A stretch of DNA of 16,019 bases from JAMXLO01 sp041487355 (GCA_041487355.1 JBGPND010000112.1:1-16019); one strand, 5' to 3'; counted from the first letter of the stretch, positions 7,889 to 16,019 are shown. Program-made: numbers and translations. The notes: generated by a model from the letters alone, not told the origin.

Positions 7889-7944
7889 GGCTTGCGACTG
7901 AGGCAGGGGCAAGGCAAGCAGCAAGGGGAATTCAGAGGGTCTGG

Positions 7945-8658
7945 ATGGAGTCCGCGGAATACGCCCTGATGGACGCGGTCGAGGACCGCATGTGGTGGTA
8001 CCGCGCCCTGCACGCGCGCCTGCTGGCAGCATTGGCAGACGTTCATGGCAAAGTGCTGGACGCCGGCTGCGGCACTGGCGGCCTGCTCGCCCGGCTGCAC
8101 GCGGGGCGCCCGGACCTTGGCCTGATCGGCGTGGAGTGGTCCGAGCCGGCCTGCCGGCGCGCCGCCACCAAGTCCGGCGCGCCAATTGTCCGTGGCAGCG
8201 TCAACGTGCTGCCCTTTGCCGACGCAGGCTTCGATGCCGCGATCGCCGCCGACCTGCTCTGCCACCGCGCGGTGGACCCCGTTCGCGCGCTGTCGGAGCT
8301 GCGGCGCGTCCTGCGTCCGGGCGGCCGGCTCATCGTCAATATGCCGGCCTACGCGTGGTTGCTGTCAGCGCACGACCGGCAGGTGCACAATGTCCGCCGC
8401 CATACGGCGAGCCAGCTCGCCGCCATGCTGCTGGGGGCCGGATTTAGCCAGGTGCGCGCGCGCTACTGGAACAGCCTGCTGTTGCCGCTCATGGTGGTGC
8501 AGCGCAAGTTGCTGGCCCGCGACGCCGCCGCCTCGGACGTCGCCCCGTTTCCGCCATGGCTGGATGCGATCCTCCATGGCATGACAGAGATCGAGCGCCG
8601 CCTGCCATTCGCCCTGCCAGCGGGTGGCTCGGTGCTGGCGACCGCGGAGCGACCATGA
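7945..8658 (+). CDS. Class I SAM-dependent methyltransferase
   Basis: The 237-residue protein shows motif I, VLDAGCGTGGL, at residues 37-47, an acidic strand-2 end in IGVEWSEPACRRA (61-73), motif II/III FDAAIAADLL (96-105) and LRPGGRLIVNMPAY (123-136). The segment LLSAHDRQVHNVRRHT (139-154) is typical of methyltransferases found beside lipid-sugar glycosyltransferases. The acceptor is unknown; a sugar, lipid or carboxyl group of the glycan is a reasonable guess from context. AGAGGG lies six bases before the ATG at 7945. Its TGA overlaps the ATG of the GT2 gene (ATGA), so the two are translationally coupled. The 56-base gap to the divergent GT-C-like gene should contain both promoters. Confidence 0.93.
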   Translation: MESAEYALMDAVEDRMWWYRALHARLLAALADVHGKVLDAGCGTGGLLARLHAGRPDLGLIGVEWSEPACRRAATKSGAPIVRGSVNVLPFADAGFDAAIAADLLCHRAVDPVRALSELRRVLRPGGRLIVNMPAYAWLLSAHDRQVHNVRRHTASQLAAMLLGAGFSQVRARYWNSLLLPLMVVQRKLLARDAAASDVAPFPPWLDAILHGMTEIERRLPFALPAGGSVLATAERP

Positions 8659-9674
8659 ACCACGACAGTTATCTGTTGTCCCAGTTGCCGGATGCTCAGG
8701 CGGCGCCGAGCCAGGCGCAGACGCCTGGCATCGGCCTGTCGATCGTCATTCCAGTGTATCGCGGTGCCGCCACCATCGGACGCCTGGTCGATGCCCTTTC
8801 GGCGCTGCACCCGGTCGGCGGGCTGGAGATCGTGCTGGTCAATGACGGCAGCCCCGACAATTCCGGCGAGGTGTGCCAGGAACTGATTCGCAACGCTTGC
8901 GTCCCTCTCACCTACATCGAACACGCGCGCAACTACGGCGAACACAACGCGGTCATGACCGGATTGCGGCATGCAAGCGGCGCGTATGTGATCACGATGG
9001 ACGACGACCTGCAGAACCCGCCGGAGGAAGTGATCCGGCTCTACGACCACGCACGCCTTGGCGGCTGGGACGTCGTCTACACCCGCTACGCGGCCAAGCA
9101 GCACGCAGGCTGGCGCAACCTGGGAAGCCGCTTCGCCAATGCCGTGGCGGACCGGCTGCTGGACAAGCCGAAGGGCCTGTATCTCTCCACGTTCCGTTGC
9201 ATGTCGGCACTCGTGGTGCGGTCCGTCACCCGCTACAGCGGACCATACCCTTACGTCGATGGGCTGATCATGGAGGTGACGCAGCGGATCGACAGCATCG
9301 AGGTGCGCCACCTGGCGCGGGCGGAAGGGCGCTCCAATTACAATCTGCGCCGTCTGGTGCGGCTTTGGCTCAACCTGGCAACCAGCTTCTCACTGGCGCC
9401 GCTGCGGCTCGCCATATTCGCCGGCGTGGTCATGGCACTGCTCGGAGTGATCGGCGCGGTGGCCACCATCGTGGAGGCGCTGTTCCTGCGCGACACGCCA
9501 TCCGGCTGGGCCTCGACGATGACGGTGATCCTGCTGGTCTCCGGCGTGCAGTCGATGATCCTGGGCGTGCTCGGCGAATATGTCGGCCGCACCTTCCTGT
9601 CGGCGAATGGCAAGCCGCAGGGCACGGTGCGCTCGATCGAGCGCAATACCGCCGCCGAGCGCGCAAACGCGTGA
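8655..9674 (+). CDS. GT2-family glycosyltransferase, polyprenyl-phosphate sugar synthase type (DPM1/ArnC/GtrB-like)
   Basis: The 339-residue enzyme has a GT-A domain followed by two C-terminal membrane helices (about 252-275 and 289-310). Motifs are LSIVIPVYRG (28-37), VNDGSPDNS (62-70), the metal-binding MDDDLQNPPEE (115-125), and a GRSNYNLRRLVRLW segment (225-238) before the membrane helices. GEYVGRTFL near 307-315 is also typical. Relatives move a sugar from a nucleotide donor onto undecaprenyl or dolichyl phosphate at the inner face of the membrane (Arn, Gtr and O-antigen modification systems). The residues do not reveal which sugar. The ATG at 8655 overlaps the methyltransferase stop and has GGAG five bases upstream. 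The stop overlaps the next gene's GTG. Confidence 0.94.
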   Translation: MNHDSYLLSQLPDAQAAPSQAQTPGIGLSIVIPVYRGAATIGRLVDALSALHPVGGLEIVLVNDGSPDNSGEVCQELIRNACVPLTYIEHARNYGEHNAVMTGLRHASGAYVITMDDDLQNPPEEVIRLYDHARLGGWDVVYTRYAAKQHAGWRNLGSRFANAVADRLLDKPKGLYLSTFRCMSALVVRSVTRYSGPYPYVDGLIMEVTQRIDSIEVRHLARAEGRSNYNLRRLVRLWLNLATSFSLAPLRLAIFAGVVMALLGVIGAVATIVEALFLRDTPSGWASTMTVILLVSGVQSMILGVLGEYVGRTFLSANGKPQGTVRSIERNTAAERANA

Positions 9675-10003
9675 CGCTCTACTGGGTCACCCTGTTTGCC
9701 GCGATAGGCACCAGCATGGCTGGCCAGACCCTGCTCAAGGCGGGTGCGGGCGCGGCCGATTTCTTCACGCAGTTGCTCGACTGGCGAACGCTGCTCGGAT
9801 TCTGCCTCTACGGTGGCGCGGCCGTGCTCTATATCGTCGCACTCCGTCGCATCCCGATGTCACGCGCCCTGCCCTGCACCGCCGTCTCCTATGTCGCGGC
9901 AGCGCTGATCGGCCACTATGCATTCGCCGAACCGCTGGGCATCATGCATATCGGAGCGATTGCATTGATCTGCTGTGGCGTCGTGCTGCTGGCGTTCGCC
10001 TGA
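9671..10003 (+). CDS. Small four-helix SMR/EamA-like membrane protein (ArnE/ArnF-like candidate flippase subunit)
   Basis: The 110-residue product is almost entirely four membrane helices at about 3-20, 38-58, 63-84 and 91-109. Conserved features are GQTLLKAGA near 18-26, YIVALRRIPMSRALP (54-68) and HYAFAEPLG (82-90), matching half-size EamA or SMR-type proteins such as ArnE/ArnF. Those work as dimers and are thought to move undecaprenyl-phosphate aminoarabinose across the inner membrane. The start is a GTG at 9671 whose GTGA overlaps the GT2 stop, with only a weak site upstream, so translation probably depends on coupling. Position after a lipid-sugar synthase gene is the main reason to read it as a flippase rather than a drug exporter. 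Confidence 0.88.
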   Translation: MTLYWVTLFAAIGTSMAGQTLLKAGAGAADFFTQLLDWRTLLGFCLYGGAAVLYIVALRRIPMSRALPCTAVSYVAAALIGHYAFAEPLGIMHIGAIALICCGVVLLAFA

Positions 10004-10009
10004 TCAGCT

Positions 10010-10226
10010 ATACCAAGCGCTGAAAACATTGACTCTCTGTCCGGTCGCACTGGCGCTGCGTACCGCCGTCATGGCCGGGCTTGACCCGGCCATCCCCACG
10101 GGCTTTGTCGCAGCTTGCATCTGCTTCTTTCGCGATGCCGGTGGCGGTGGGGATGGCCGGGTCAAGCCCGGCCATGACGGGAAAAGCGAGCGCTGACCAA
10201 GGGTCATTGATTCGGGCGGTTGGTAT
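10010..10226. repeat. MITE-like element, copy C of the hairpin repeat family
   Basis: The 217-base element starts ATACCAAGCGCTGAAAAC and ends TTCGGGCGGTTGGTAT. These ends are imperfect inverted repeats of about 30 bases (ATACCAA/TTGGTAT exact, further matches inward including ATTGAC/GTCATTGA). Inside is a perfect 34-base inverted repeat (10066-10099 with 10147-10180) built on ATGGCCGGGCTTGACCCGG, with a 47-base centre. It carries no transposase. No clear target duplication is visible. It lies directly after the SMR-like gene and 10 bases before the IS5-type remnant, again between convergent reading directions. Confidence 0.85.
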
Positions 10227-10236
10227 GACTCGAATC

Positions 10237-10404
10237 TCAAGCCCAACGAGCGAGCCGGCGCGTCAGCGGCATGACGCAAGCGGCATAGAGGAAAGCGGTG
10301 GCCGAGGCGATCGTGCCCTCGATGTCCTTGGCAAGCCGTCGGTTGCGGTTGATCCAGGCGAAGAAGCGCTCGACCACCCAGCGGCGCGGCAGCACTTGGA
10401 AACC
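10237..10404 (-). pseudogene. IS5-type transposase, C-terminal remnant
   Basis: Only the last ~55 residues remain: GFQVLPRRWVVERFFAWI followed by NRNRRLAKDIEGTIASATAF and a tail ending MPLTRRLARWA. The RRWVVERxFAWxxRNRRLAKD block is a hallmark of IS5-group DDE transposases and carries the final catalytic Glu (VER). The upstream part, including the first two Asp residues, is missing. Reading upstream on this strand past 10404 runs antisense into IS66 sequence, so the open frame there is accidental. It cannot encode an active transposase. Confidence 0.88.
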
Positions 10405-10758
10405 CACCTGATCGAGCGGCTGCATCGCTGGTTCACCGCAACGCTCCGACGCGTGTCCGGGACAAGCGACATCGCCGGGGCGATCCGCTATGCGCTGTCG
10501 CGCTGGGAAGCGTTGATCCGCTACCTCGACGACGGAACCCTGGCGATCGACAACAACGCTGTCGAGCGCGACATCAGGCCGCTCGCTCTGGGACGCAAGA
10601 ACTGGGTGTTCGCCGGCTCCGATGCCGGGGGCAAACGTGCCGCTGCGATCTACAGCCTGATCGAAACCGCGAAGCTGAACGGCCTCGATCCCGAGGCCTA
10701 TCTGCGTCACGTGCTCGATCGCATCGCTGACCATCCGGGCAAGCGCATCGCCGGAGTA
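10405..10758 (+). pseudogene. IS66-type transposase (TnpC), C-terminal remnant
   Basis: About 118 residues of a protein normally near 500 residues remain. The recognisable block runs from LIERLHRWFTATLRRVSG through SDIAGAIRYALSRWEALIRY, DDGTLAIDNNAVERDIRPLA, GRKNWVFAGSDAGGKRAAAI and LNGLDPEAYLRHVLDRIADH. The NNAVER glutamate is the last residue of the IS66 catalytic triad. Its left end meets the IS5-type remnant head-on near 10404. Its right end stops matching after ADHPGKRI, where the usual ELLPW ending is lacking. No start codon of its own exists, so it is non-functional debris. Confidence 0.92.
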
Positions 10759-10783
10759 GACGCGTTCAAGCAGGGGCGGTTTC

Positions 10784-11257
10784 TCACGGTTCATGGGGTC
10801 TTGCTTCCGCGGAGCGGGATTGGGTGCCTGCGCATGCTGAGTGAGCACGGCAGCCGGCGGCGGCATGGGGGCGGGCGGCACCGTGGTGACAGTCGGAGCG
10901 GTGGCATTGGTCTGTGTCGTAGCGCCAGTCTGCTTTGCCGCCTGGCCACCCCCGGGGTCTGATCCGCGGGTCAAGTCCGGGGACGGGGGCAGACTGTTGC
11001 ATGGGCTCTTGCCTCTCCGGCGTGGCCTGGTGCTGTTGCAGCAGAAACATGATCATCTGGCGTTGCGCGCGGAACAGGGCGGCGGCGTTGCTGCGCAGCC
11101 GCACGGCCATGGCATCGGAAACCTCCGGCTGCTGGGCGCGGCGCAGGGAGTGCGTGATGGCCGCATGAAACTCCAGTGCCTGGGCGGCGAGGGCGGTGTC
11201 CAGCATGGCCAGCAGATCGGCGGGGGAGGACGCGGGTGGGTGGGGAAGGACATGCAT
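10784..11257 (-). pseudogene. Hypothetical gene, probably frameshifted and truncated
   Basis: The first ~90 residues look like a real soluble helical protein: SPADLLAMLDTALAAQALEF, AAITHSLRRAQQPEVSD, VRLRSNAAALFRAQRQMIMF and LLQQHQATPERQE. At 10961-10983 a REP-like half unit follows. After it this frame loses its character, whereas the neighbouring minus-strand frame (10974 downward) gives a Pro/Thr/Ala-rich run, QAAKQTGATTQTNATAP and APMPPPAAVLTQHAQAPN, ending near 10764 where IS66 debris begins. The simplest reading is an insertion that shifted the frame, then truncation by the IS66 end. A good promoter lies at 11296-11323, and GAGGA lies 11 bases before the ATG. I do not recognise the family. 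Confidence 0.5.
10961..10983. repeat. Degenerate REP-like half unit
   Basis: GATCCGCGGGTCAAGTCCGG matches the right arm of copies A and C (GATGGCCGGGTCAAGCCCGG) at most positions. No second arm is visible nearby, so this is a single diverged unit. It sits where the reading frame of the hypothetical gene appears to shift. Confidence 0.6.
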
Positions 11258-11295
11258 GGAAAACTGCGTCCTCGGTTGCCGGGCAACGGAAGGTA

Positions 11296-11323
11296 ATTAT
11301 TCCTAGGTCTGAAGCCGCGTCAA
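11296..11323 (-). promoter_or_regulatory. Sigma-70-like promoter for the hypothetical gene at 11257
   Basis: On the minus strand TTGACG (11323-11318) and AATAAT (11301-11296) are separated by 16 bases; each differs from consensus by one position. A start of transcription near 11289 would give a leader of about 32 bases before the ATG at 11257. Confidence 0.55.
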
Positions 11324-11690
11324 TGATCGTTGCGGTTCGGTACGACGATGAGGCAAGGCTGGGGCTTACGCGCCGTTCGAGCAAGAAAGGGAAGGTCCCG
11401 GTCGATAGGCCGAGCTCTTGTATTATGCGAAGGCAGTTCGCCCTCGCTGAAAAGCTTCAATCGAGGCCTTCCACGATCACCAGATCGGTCTCGGCAGCAA
11501 CGGCCAATGCCTTCAGGCGATCATGCCGCCGGGCCCGCATTTCCGCCAAGAGACCATCCGCTGTATCGACCACGATAATCTCCGTACATTCTACCAATGA
11601 ATTGGACAAGCCAAGAATAGCTGAAAAGCGCGAAACCAATAAGGCCGAAACCCCGGCCAGAGACGGCGCAAATGCAATGAATGGCTATGC
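11302..11690. other. Non-coding or decayed stretch between hypothetical gene and panB
   Basis: No convincing gene is seen. The best open frame is on the minus strand, 11457-11639, starting at a TTG without a Shine-Dalgarno site; its internal segment EIIVVDTADGLLAEMRARRH and its end DLVIVEGLD look protein-like. It could be a fragment of a lost gene. The stretch is less GC-rich than the flanking genes, especially 11560-11690, and contains no obvious terminator for the region. Confidence 0.5.
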
Positions 11691-12554
11691 TTAACCGCTC
11701 TTCGCCCGCGCCGTGAAGCAATGCTCCGCCCCCGGAAATCGCCGGGCGCGCACATCCGCCGCGTAAGCGGCAACAGCACCAGTCACCTCGTCACCAAGTT
11801 CGGCATAGCGCTTCACGAAACGCGGCGTAAACGCACCGAATAGGCCGAGCAGATCATCCGTCACCAGAATCTGTCCATCGCATTCCGGCGAGCCGCCGAT
11901 GCCGATCACCGGCACCGGCAATTCCGCCGTCAGCGCCCGCGCCAGCGGCTCCAGCACCGCTTCGATCACCAGCGCGAAAGCGCCGGCCTCGACAACAGCT
12001 TTGGCGTCGGCGCGAATTTTGGCAATTTCCGCATCGTCCCGGCCGCGCGAACGGTACCCGCCGAGCGCGTTCACTGCCTGCGGCGTCAAGCCTACATGGC
12101 CGATCACCGGAATGCCGCGCTTGCTGAGAAAGGCGACCGTCTCCGCCATCTCCACCCCGCCTTCGAGCTTAACAGCGGCGCAGCCGGTTTCGGTCATGAC
12201 CCGCGCCGCAGCCTCGAACGCCGCGGCAGGTGAAGCCTGATAGCTGCCGAAAGGCATATCCACTACCACCAGTGCCTGTTTTGTATGCCGCACCACCGCC
12301 GCGCCATGCGCGATCATCTGTTCGAGCGTTACCGGCAACGTGCTGTCATAGCCGTAAATCACCATGCCGAGGCTGTCGCCAACCAGCAGCATATCGACAT
12401 GCGGATCAAGCAGCCGCGCTATCGGCGCGGTATAAGCCGTCAGGCAAACCAGCGGCTCGCCACCCTTGCGCGCCGCGAATTGCGGTGCCGTCAAACGCCT
12501 GATTTCACGCGCGACACTCAAAGCTTTGTCCTTATCTTGCCGTTCGGTTGTCAT
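11691..12554 (-). CDS. panB: 3-methyl-2-oxobutanoate hydroxymethyltransferase
   Basis: PanB transfers a hydroxymethyl group from 5,10-methylene-THF to 2-oxoisovalerate, making ketopantoate, the first committed step to pantothenate and CoA. Seen: LTAYTAPIARLLD (38-50), VGDSLGMVIYGYDSTLPVTL (58-77) with a Mg2+-binding Asp, VVVDMPFGSYQ (96-106) with the second Asp, KLEGG (129-133), GHVGLTPQAVNALGGY (152-167), a catalytic-Glu region VIEAV (196-200), and CDGQILVTDDLLGL (225-238). The ATG at 12554 gives 287 residues but has no clear ribosome site. A TTG at 12521 has AAGGA seven bases upstream and gives 276 residues, nearer the E. coli enzyme (264), and may be the true start. No panC, panE or ilv gene is adjacent. 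It follows uvrB in the same direction across a 177-base gap with its own likely control signals. Confidence 0.96.
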   Translation of the reverse strand: MTTERQDKDKALSVAREIRRLTAPQFAARKGGEPLVCLTAYTAPIARLLDPHVDMLLVGDSLGMVIYGYDSTLPVTLEQMIAHGAAVVRHTKQALVVVDMPFGSYQASPAAAFEAAARVMTETGCAAVKLEGGVEMAETVAFLSKRGIPVIGHVGLTPQAVNALGGYRSRGRDDAEIAKIRADAKAVVEAGAFALVIEAVLEPLARALTAELPVPVIGIGGSPECDGQILVTDDLLGLFGAFTPRFVKRYAELGDEVTGAVAAYAADVRARRFPGAEHCFTARAKSG

Positions 12555-12626
12555 GATGGCAGCGTTAAGCTCGACAGCCAATGAGGCGCCTACCACACCA
12601 ACCGCAAACAGGATGAACTGATCACC

Positions 12627-12644
12627 GGCCGCCGGAGGGCGGCC
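12627..12644. promoter_or_regulatory. GC-rich hairpin in the panB leader region
   Basis: GGCCGCC, GGAG and GGCGGCC form a perfect 7-base-pair stem with a 4-base loop. It lies about 75-90 bases upstream of the panB ATG. It has no T tract on either strand, so a rho-independent terminator is doubtful; a leader RNA structure is possible. Confidence 0.4.
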
Positions 12645-12663
12645 CGCCCCCTCCCCCAAGCTC

Positions 12664-12694
12664 ACGCATGATAATGACGGACGTTATCATGCGT
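12664..12694. promoter_or_regulatory. 11-base inverted repeat between uvrB and panB (candidate operator)
   Basis: ACGCATGATAA and TTATCATGCGT are perfect inverted copies around the 9-base spacer TGACGGACG. The centre-to-centre distance is 20 bases, two helical turns, as expected for a dimeric regulator. The flanking 12695-12730 is strongly AT-rich for this genome and holds TATGAT on the minus strand (12705-12700), a possible -10 box without a good -35. A uvrB terminator is the alternative, but there is no T tract. Confidence 0.5.
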
Positions 12695-12731
12695 AGTGTA
12701 TCATATTGAAATATCTCACATTTTACCCTAA

Positions 12732-14945
<2,214 letters not shown>

Positions 14946-15005
14946 CAGTCAGGCTCCTTGGGCCGAACAGATGGCAAGCGGCGGCGCGGCGTGCGAGGGG
15001 GCGAA

Positions 15006-15077
15006 TGCCGGGTGAGGGACTTGAACCCCCGACCTTCGGTTTACAAAACCGCTGCACTACCACTGTGCTAACCCGGC
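15006..15077 (-). tRNA. tRNA-Thr (anticodon UGU)
   Basis: The 72-base gene folds as a full cloverleaf: acceptor GCCGGGT/ACCCGGC, a compact D arm GCAC/GTGC with loop AGTGGTA, an anticodon loop TTTGTAA with TGT at positions 34-36, and a T arm GGGGG/CCCTC (with a G-T wobble) around TTCAAGT. The discriminator base is A. The 3' CCA is not encoded (next bases are TTC) and must be added after transcription. It reads Thr ACA/ACN codons. It lies upstream of uvrB on the same strand. Confidence 0.97.
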
Positions 15078-15138
15078 CCGGCCGCCGCATCACCTAGCCC
15101 AGGTCCACCGCCGCCGTCGAGCCTGCCCGCCGGGCGCG

Positions 15139-15177
15139 CATGACAGAAGCTTAATCGACATGACGGCGGTTTAATCG
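15139..15177. promoter_or_regulatory. Two direct repeats with 20-base period upstream of the Deg protease gene
   Basis: CATGACAGAAGCTTAATCG (15139-15157) and CATGACGGCGGTTTAATCG (15159-15177) match at 15 of 19 positions, conserving CATGAC and TTAATCG. The exact 20-base period puts both on the same face of the helix, as for tandem sites of a response regulator. They lie about 105-145 bases before the ATG of the protease gene in its 205-base upstream gap from the tRNA. No matching -35/-10 pair was clear. Confidence 0.5.
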
Positions 15178-15282
15178 CTCCAACAGGGGAACGTTCACCT
15201 GCGCGCCCGCATTCTGTGCATGTCGGCGGCGCCAATCGGCATGCCGCCTCGGATACGCAGACCGTTTCCCGAAGGAGGATCC

Positions 15283-16019
15283 ATGACCAATCCGACCCGG
15301 ACCCCCAGCACGCGCAGTCCATGGCGCCGCACTTCTCTCGCCGTCGTGCTGATGGCTGGCACTGCGCTGGGCGGCTTCGCCATCGGCCAGTCCGGCTTCG
15401 CCGCCACCGACCCTGCCAGCGGCGCGACGCCTGGTGCACCGGTCAATCCGCCCGGCAGCGGCATGACGGGCCACACGCTGCCGGACTTCACGGACCTGGT
15501 GACCCAGGTGAAGCCGGCCGTGGTCTCGATCACCACCAGGCTGCAGGCCAGCCCGGCCGCCGACGAAGACCAGCCGCAGTTGCCGGCTCCGTTCCGGCAG
15601 TTTCCGTTCGGCGGCATGGGGCCGCAGATGGGCCCGCGGATGCACGCGATCGAGGCGCGCGGCTCCGGCTTCATCATCGACGCCGATGGGACGATCGTCA
15701 CCAACAACCACGTGGTGAAGAACGCCAAGACGGTGTCCGTCACGCTGGACGATGGCACGCAGCTTCCGGCGAAGCTGATCGGACGCGATTCGCGCACCGA
15801 CATCGCGGTGCTGAAGGTCGACGCGCATCGCCAGCTTCCCTACATCCAGCTCGGCAATTCGGCGAACGTGAAGCCGGGCCAGTGGGTGGTGGCGATGGGG
15901 AACCCGTTCGGCCTGGGCGGTTCGGTGACCGCCGGCATCGTCTCGGCCAGCGGCCGCGACATCGGCGCCGGGCCGTATGACCAGTTCATCCAGATCGACG
16001 CGCCGATCAACCAGGGCAA
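15283..16019 (+). CDS. DegP/DegQ/MucD-type periplasmic serine endoprotease (partial, 3' end outside window)
   Basis: The visible 245 residues hold an N-terminal secretion signal (basic RSPWRR, then SLAVVLMAGTALGGFAIG, residues 18-35), a low-complexity spacer, and the first half of a trypsin-like domain. The catalytic His is H143 in TNNHVV and the catalytic Asp is D173 in SRTDIAVLKV; the catalytic Ser (GNSGGP) and PDZ domains would lie beyond the window. GSGFIIDADGTIVTNNHVV and GNPFGLGGSVTAGIVSA are typical HtrA/Deg sequences. The family degrades or refolds misfolded envelope proteins, often under envelope-stress control. The spacer between 97 and 125 is Pro/Met/Gly-rich, matching the LA-loop region that differs among Deg proteins. 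AAGGAGG lies just before the ATG at 15283. Which Deg paralogue it is cannot be settled without the C-terminus. Confidence 0.95.
   Translation, partial: MTNPTRTPSTRSPWRRTSLAVVLMAGTALGGFAIGQSGFAATDPASGATPGAPVNPPGSGMTGHTLPDFTDLVTQVKPAVVSITTRLQASPAADEDQPQLPAPFRQFPFGGMGPQMGPRMHAIEARGSGFIIDADGTIVTNNHVVKNAKTVSVTLDDGTQLPAKLIGRDSRTDIAVLKVDAHRQLPYIQLGNSANVKPGQWVVAMGNPFGLGGSVTAGIVSASGRDIGAGPYDQFIQIDAPINQG

Noticed and set aside
6155..7969. 604-codon open frame on the plus strand opposite the GT-C-like gene
   Set aside because: The His/Arg/Gln-rich product has no motifs and no domain pattern, while the minus strand encodes a coherent membrane protein.
10081..10962. 293-codon plus-strand frame read as one gene
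   Set aside because: It runs through the MITE, antisense IS5 sequence, the IS66 tail and the antisense of a hypothetical gene; only 10405-10758 is real protein sequence.
10237..10974. 245-codon minus-strand frame read as one gene
   Set aside because: It joins a fragment of the hypothetical gene, antisense IS66 sequence and the IS5 tail by chance; only its two ends are protein-like.
11457..11639. 60-codon minus-strand frame with VVDTADGLL and VIVEGLD segments
   Set aside because: It looks faintly protein-like but starts at TTG without a ribosome site, and I could not match it to a family; recorded only as a possible remnant.
12627..12694. Inverted repeats after uvrB as rho-independent terminators
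   Set aside because: Neither stem is followed by a run of T on either strand.
15151..15177. TTAA pair as a CtrA binding site
   Set aside because: CtrA sites have TTAA spaced by 7 bases; here the two TTAA are 16 bases apart.

Overview
The window is GC-rich and compactly coded, with strong Shine-Dalgarno sites and frequent start/stop overlaps. Gene content, protein style (UvrB, PanB, a Deg protease, Ldh2-type dehydrogenase) and palindromic repeats built on the core GGGTCAAGCCC suggest an alphaproteobacterium, possibly Rhodospirillales/Acetobacteraceae-like. That placement is inference; no rRNA or other taxonomic marker is present.

Layout, left to right. (1) 1-536, minus: 5' part of an Ldh2-type malate/lactate dehydrogenase running off the left edge. 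(2) 645-2112, plus: a nitroreductase and a NUDIX hydrolase with overlapping ends. (3) 2113-2247: hairpin repeat, copy A. (4) 2248-4320, minus: a TPR protein with an N-terminal membrane segment and a metallo-beta-lactamase-fold hydrolase. (5) 4431-5066, plus: a duplicated-domain DUF4286-like protein, followed by repeat copy B. (6) 5225-10003: a divergent envelope-glycan locus. A GT-C-like membrane protein and an EamA transporter lie on the minus strand. A methyltransferase, a GT2 polyprenyl-phosphate-type glycosyltransferase and a tiny four-helix SMR/EamA-like protein lie on the plus strand, joined by ATGA and GTGA overlaps. (7) 10010-11257: a mobile-DNA graveyard with a MITE-like copy C, an IS5-type transposase tail fused head-on to an IS66-type transposase tail, and a hypothetical gene apparently frameshifted by a REP-like unit. 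(8) 11691-12554, minus: panB, flanked by AT-richer non-coding DNA. (9) 12732-14945, minus: uvrB, then tRNA-Thr(UGU) at 15006-15077. (10) 15283-end, plus: a DegP/DegQ-type periplasmic protease running off the right edge.

The most coherent functional unit is the glycan locus. The GT2 enzyme would load a sugar onto a lipid carrier, the small four-helix protein (possibly with the EamA protein) would move it across the membrane, and the GT-C-like protein would transfer it outside. The methyltransferase would modify the sugar or acceptor. This resembles the logic of Arn/Gtr-type systems but is not a known arn or gtr operon. The three hairpin repeats all lie between convergent coding sequences, which suggests a role in ending or insulating transcription.
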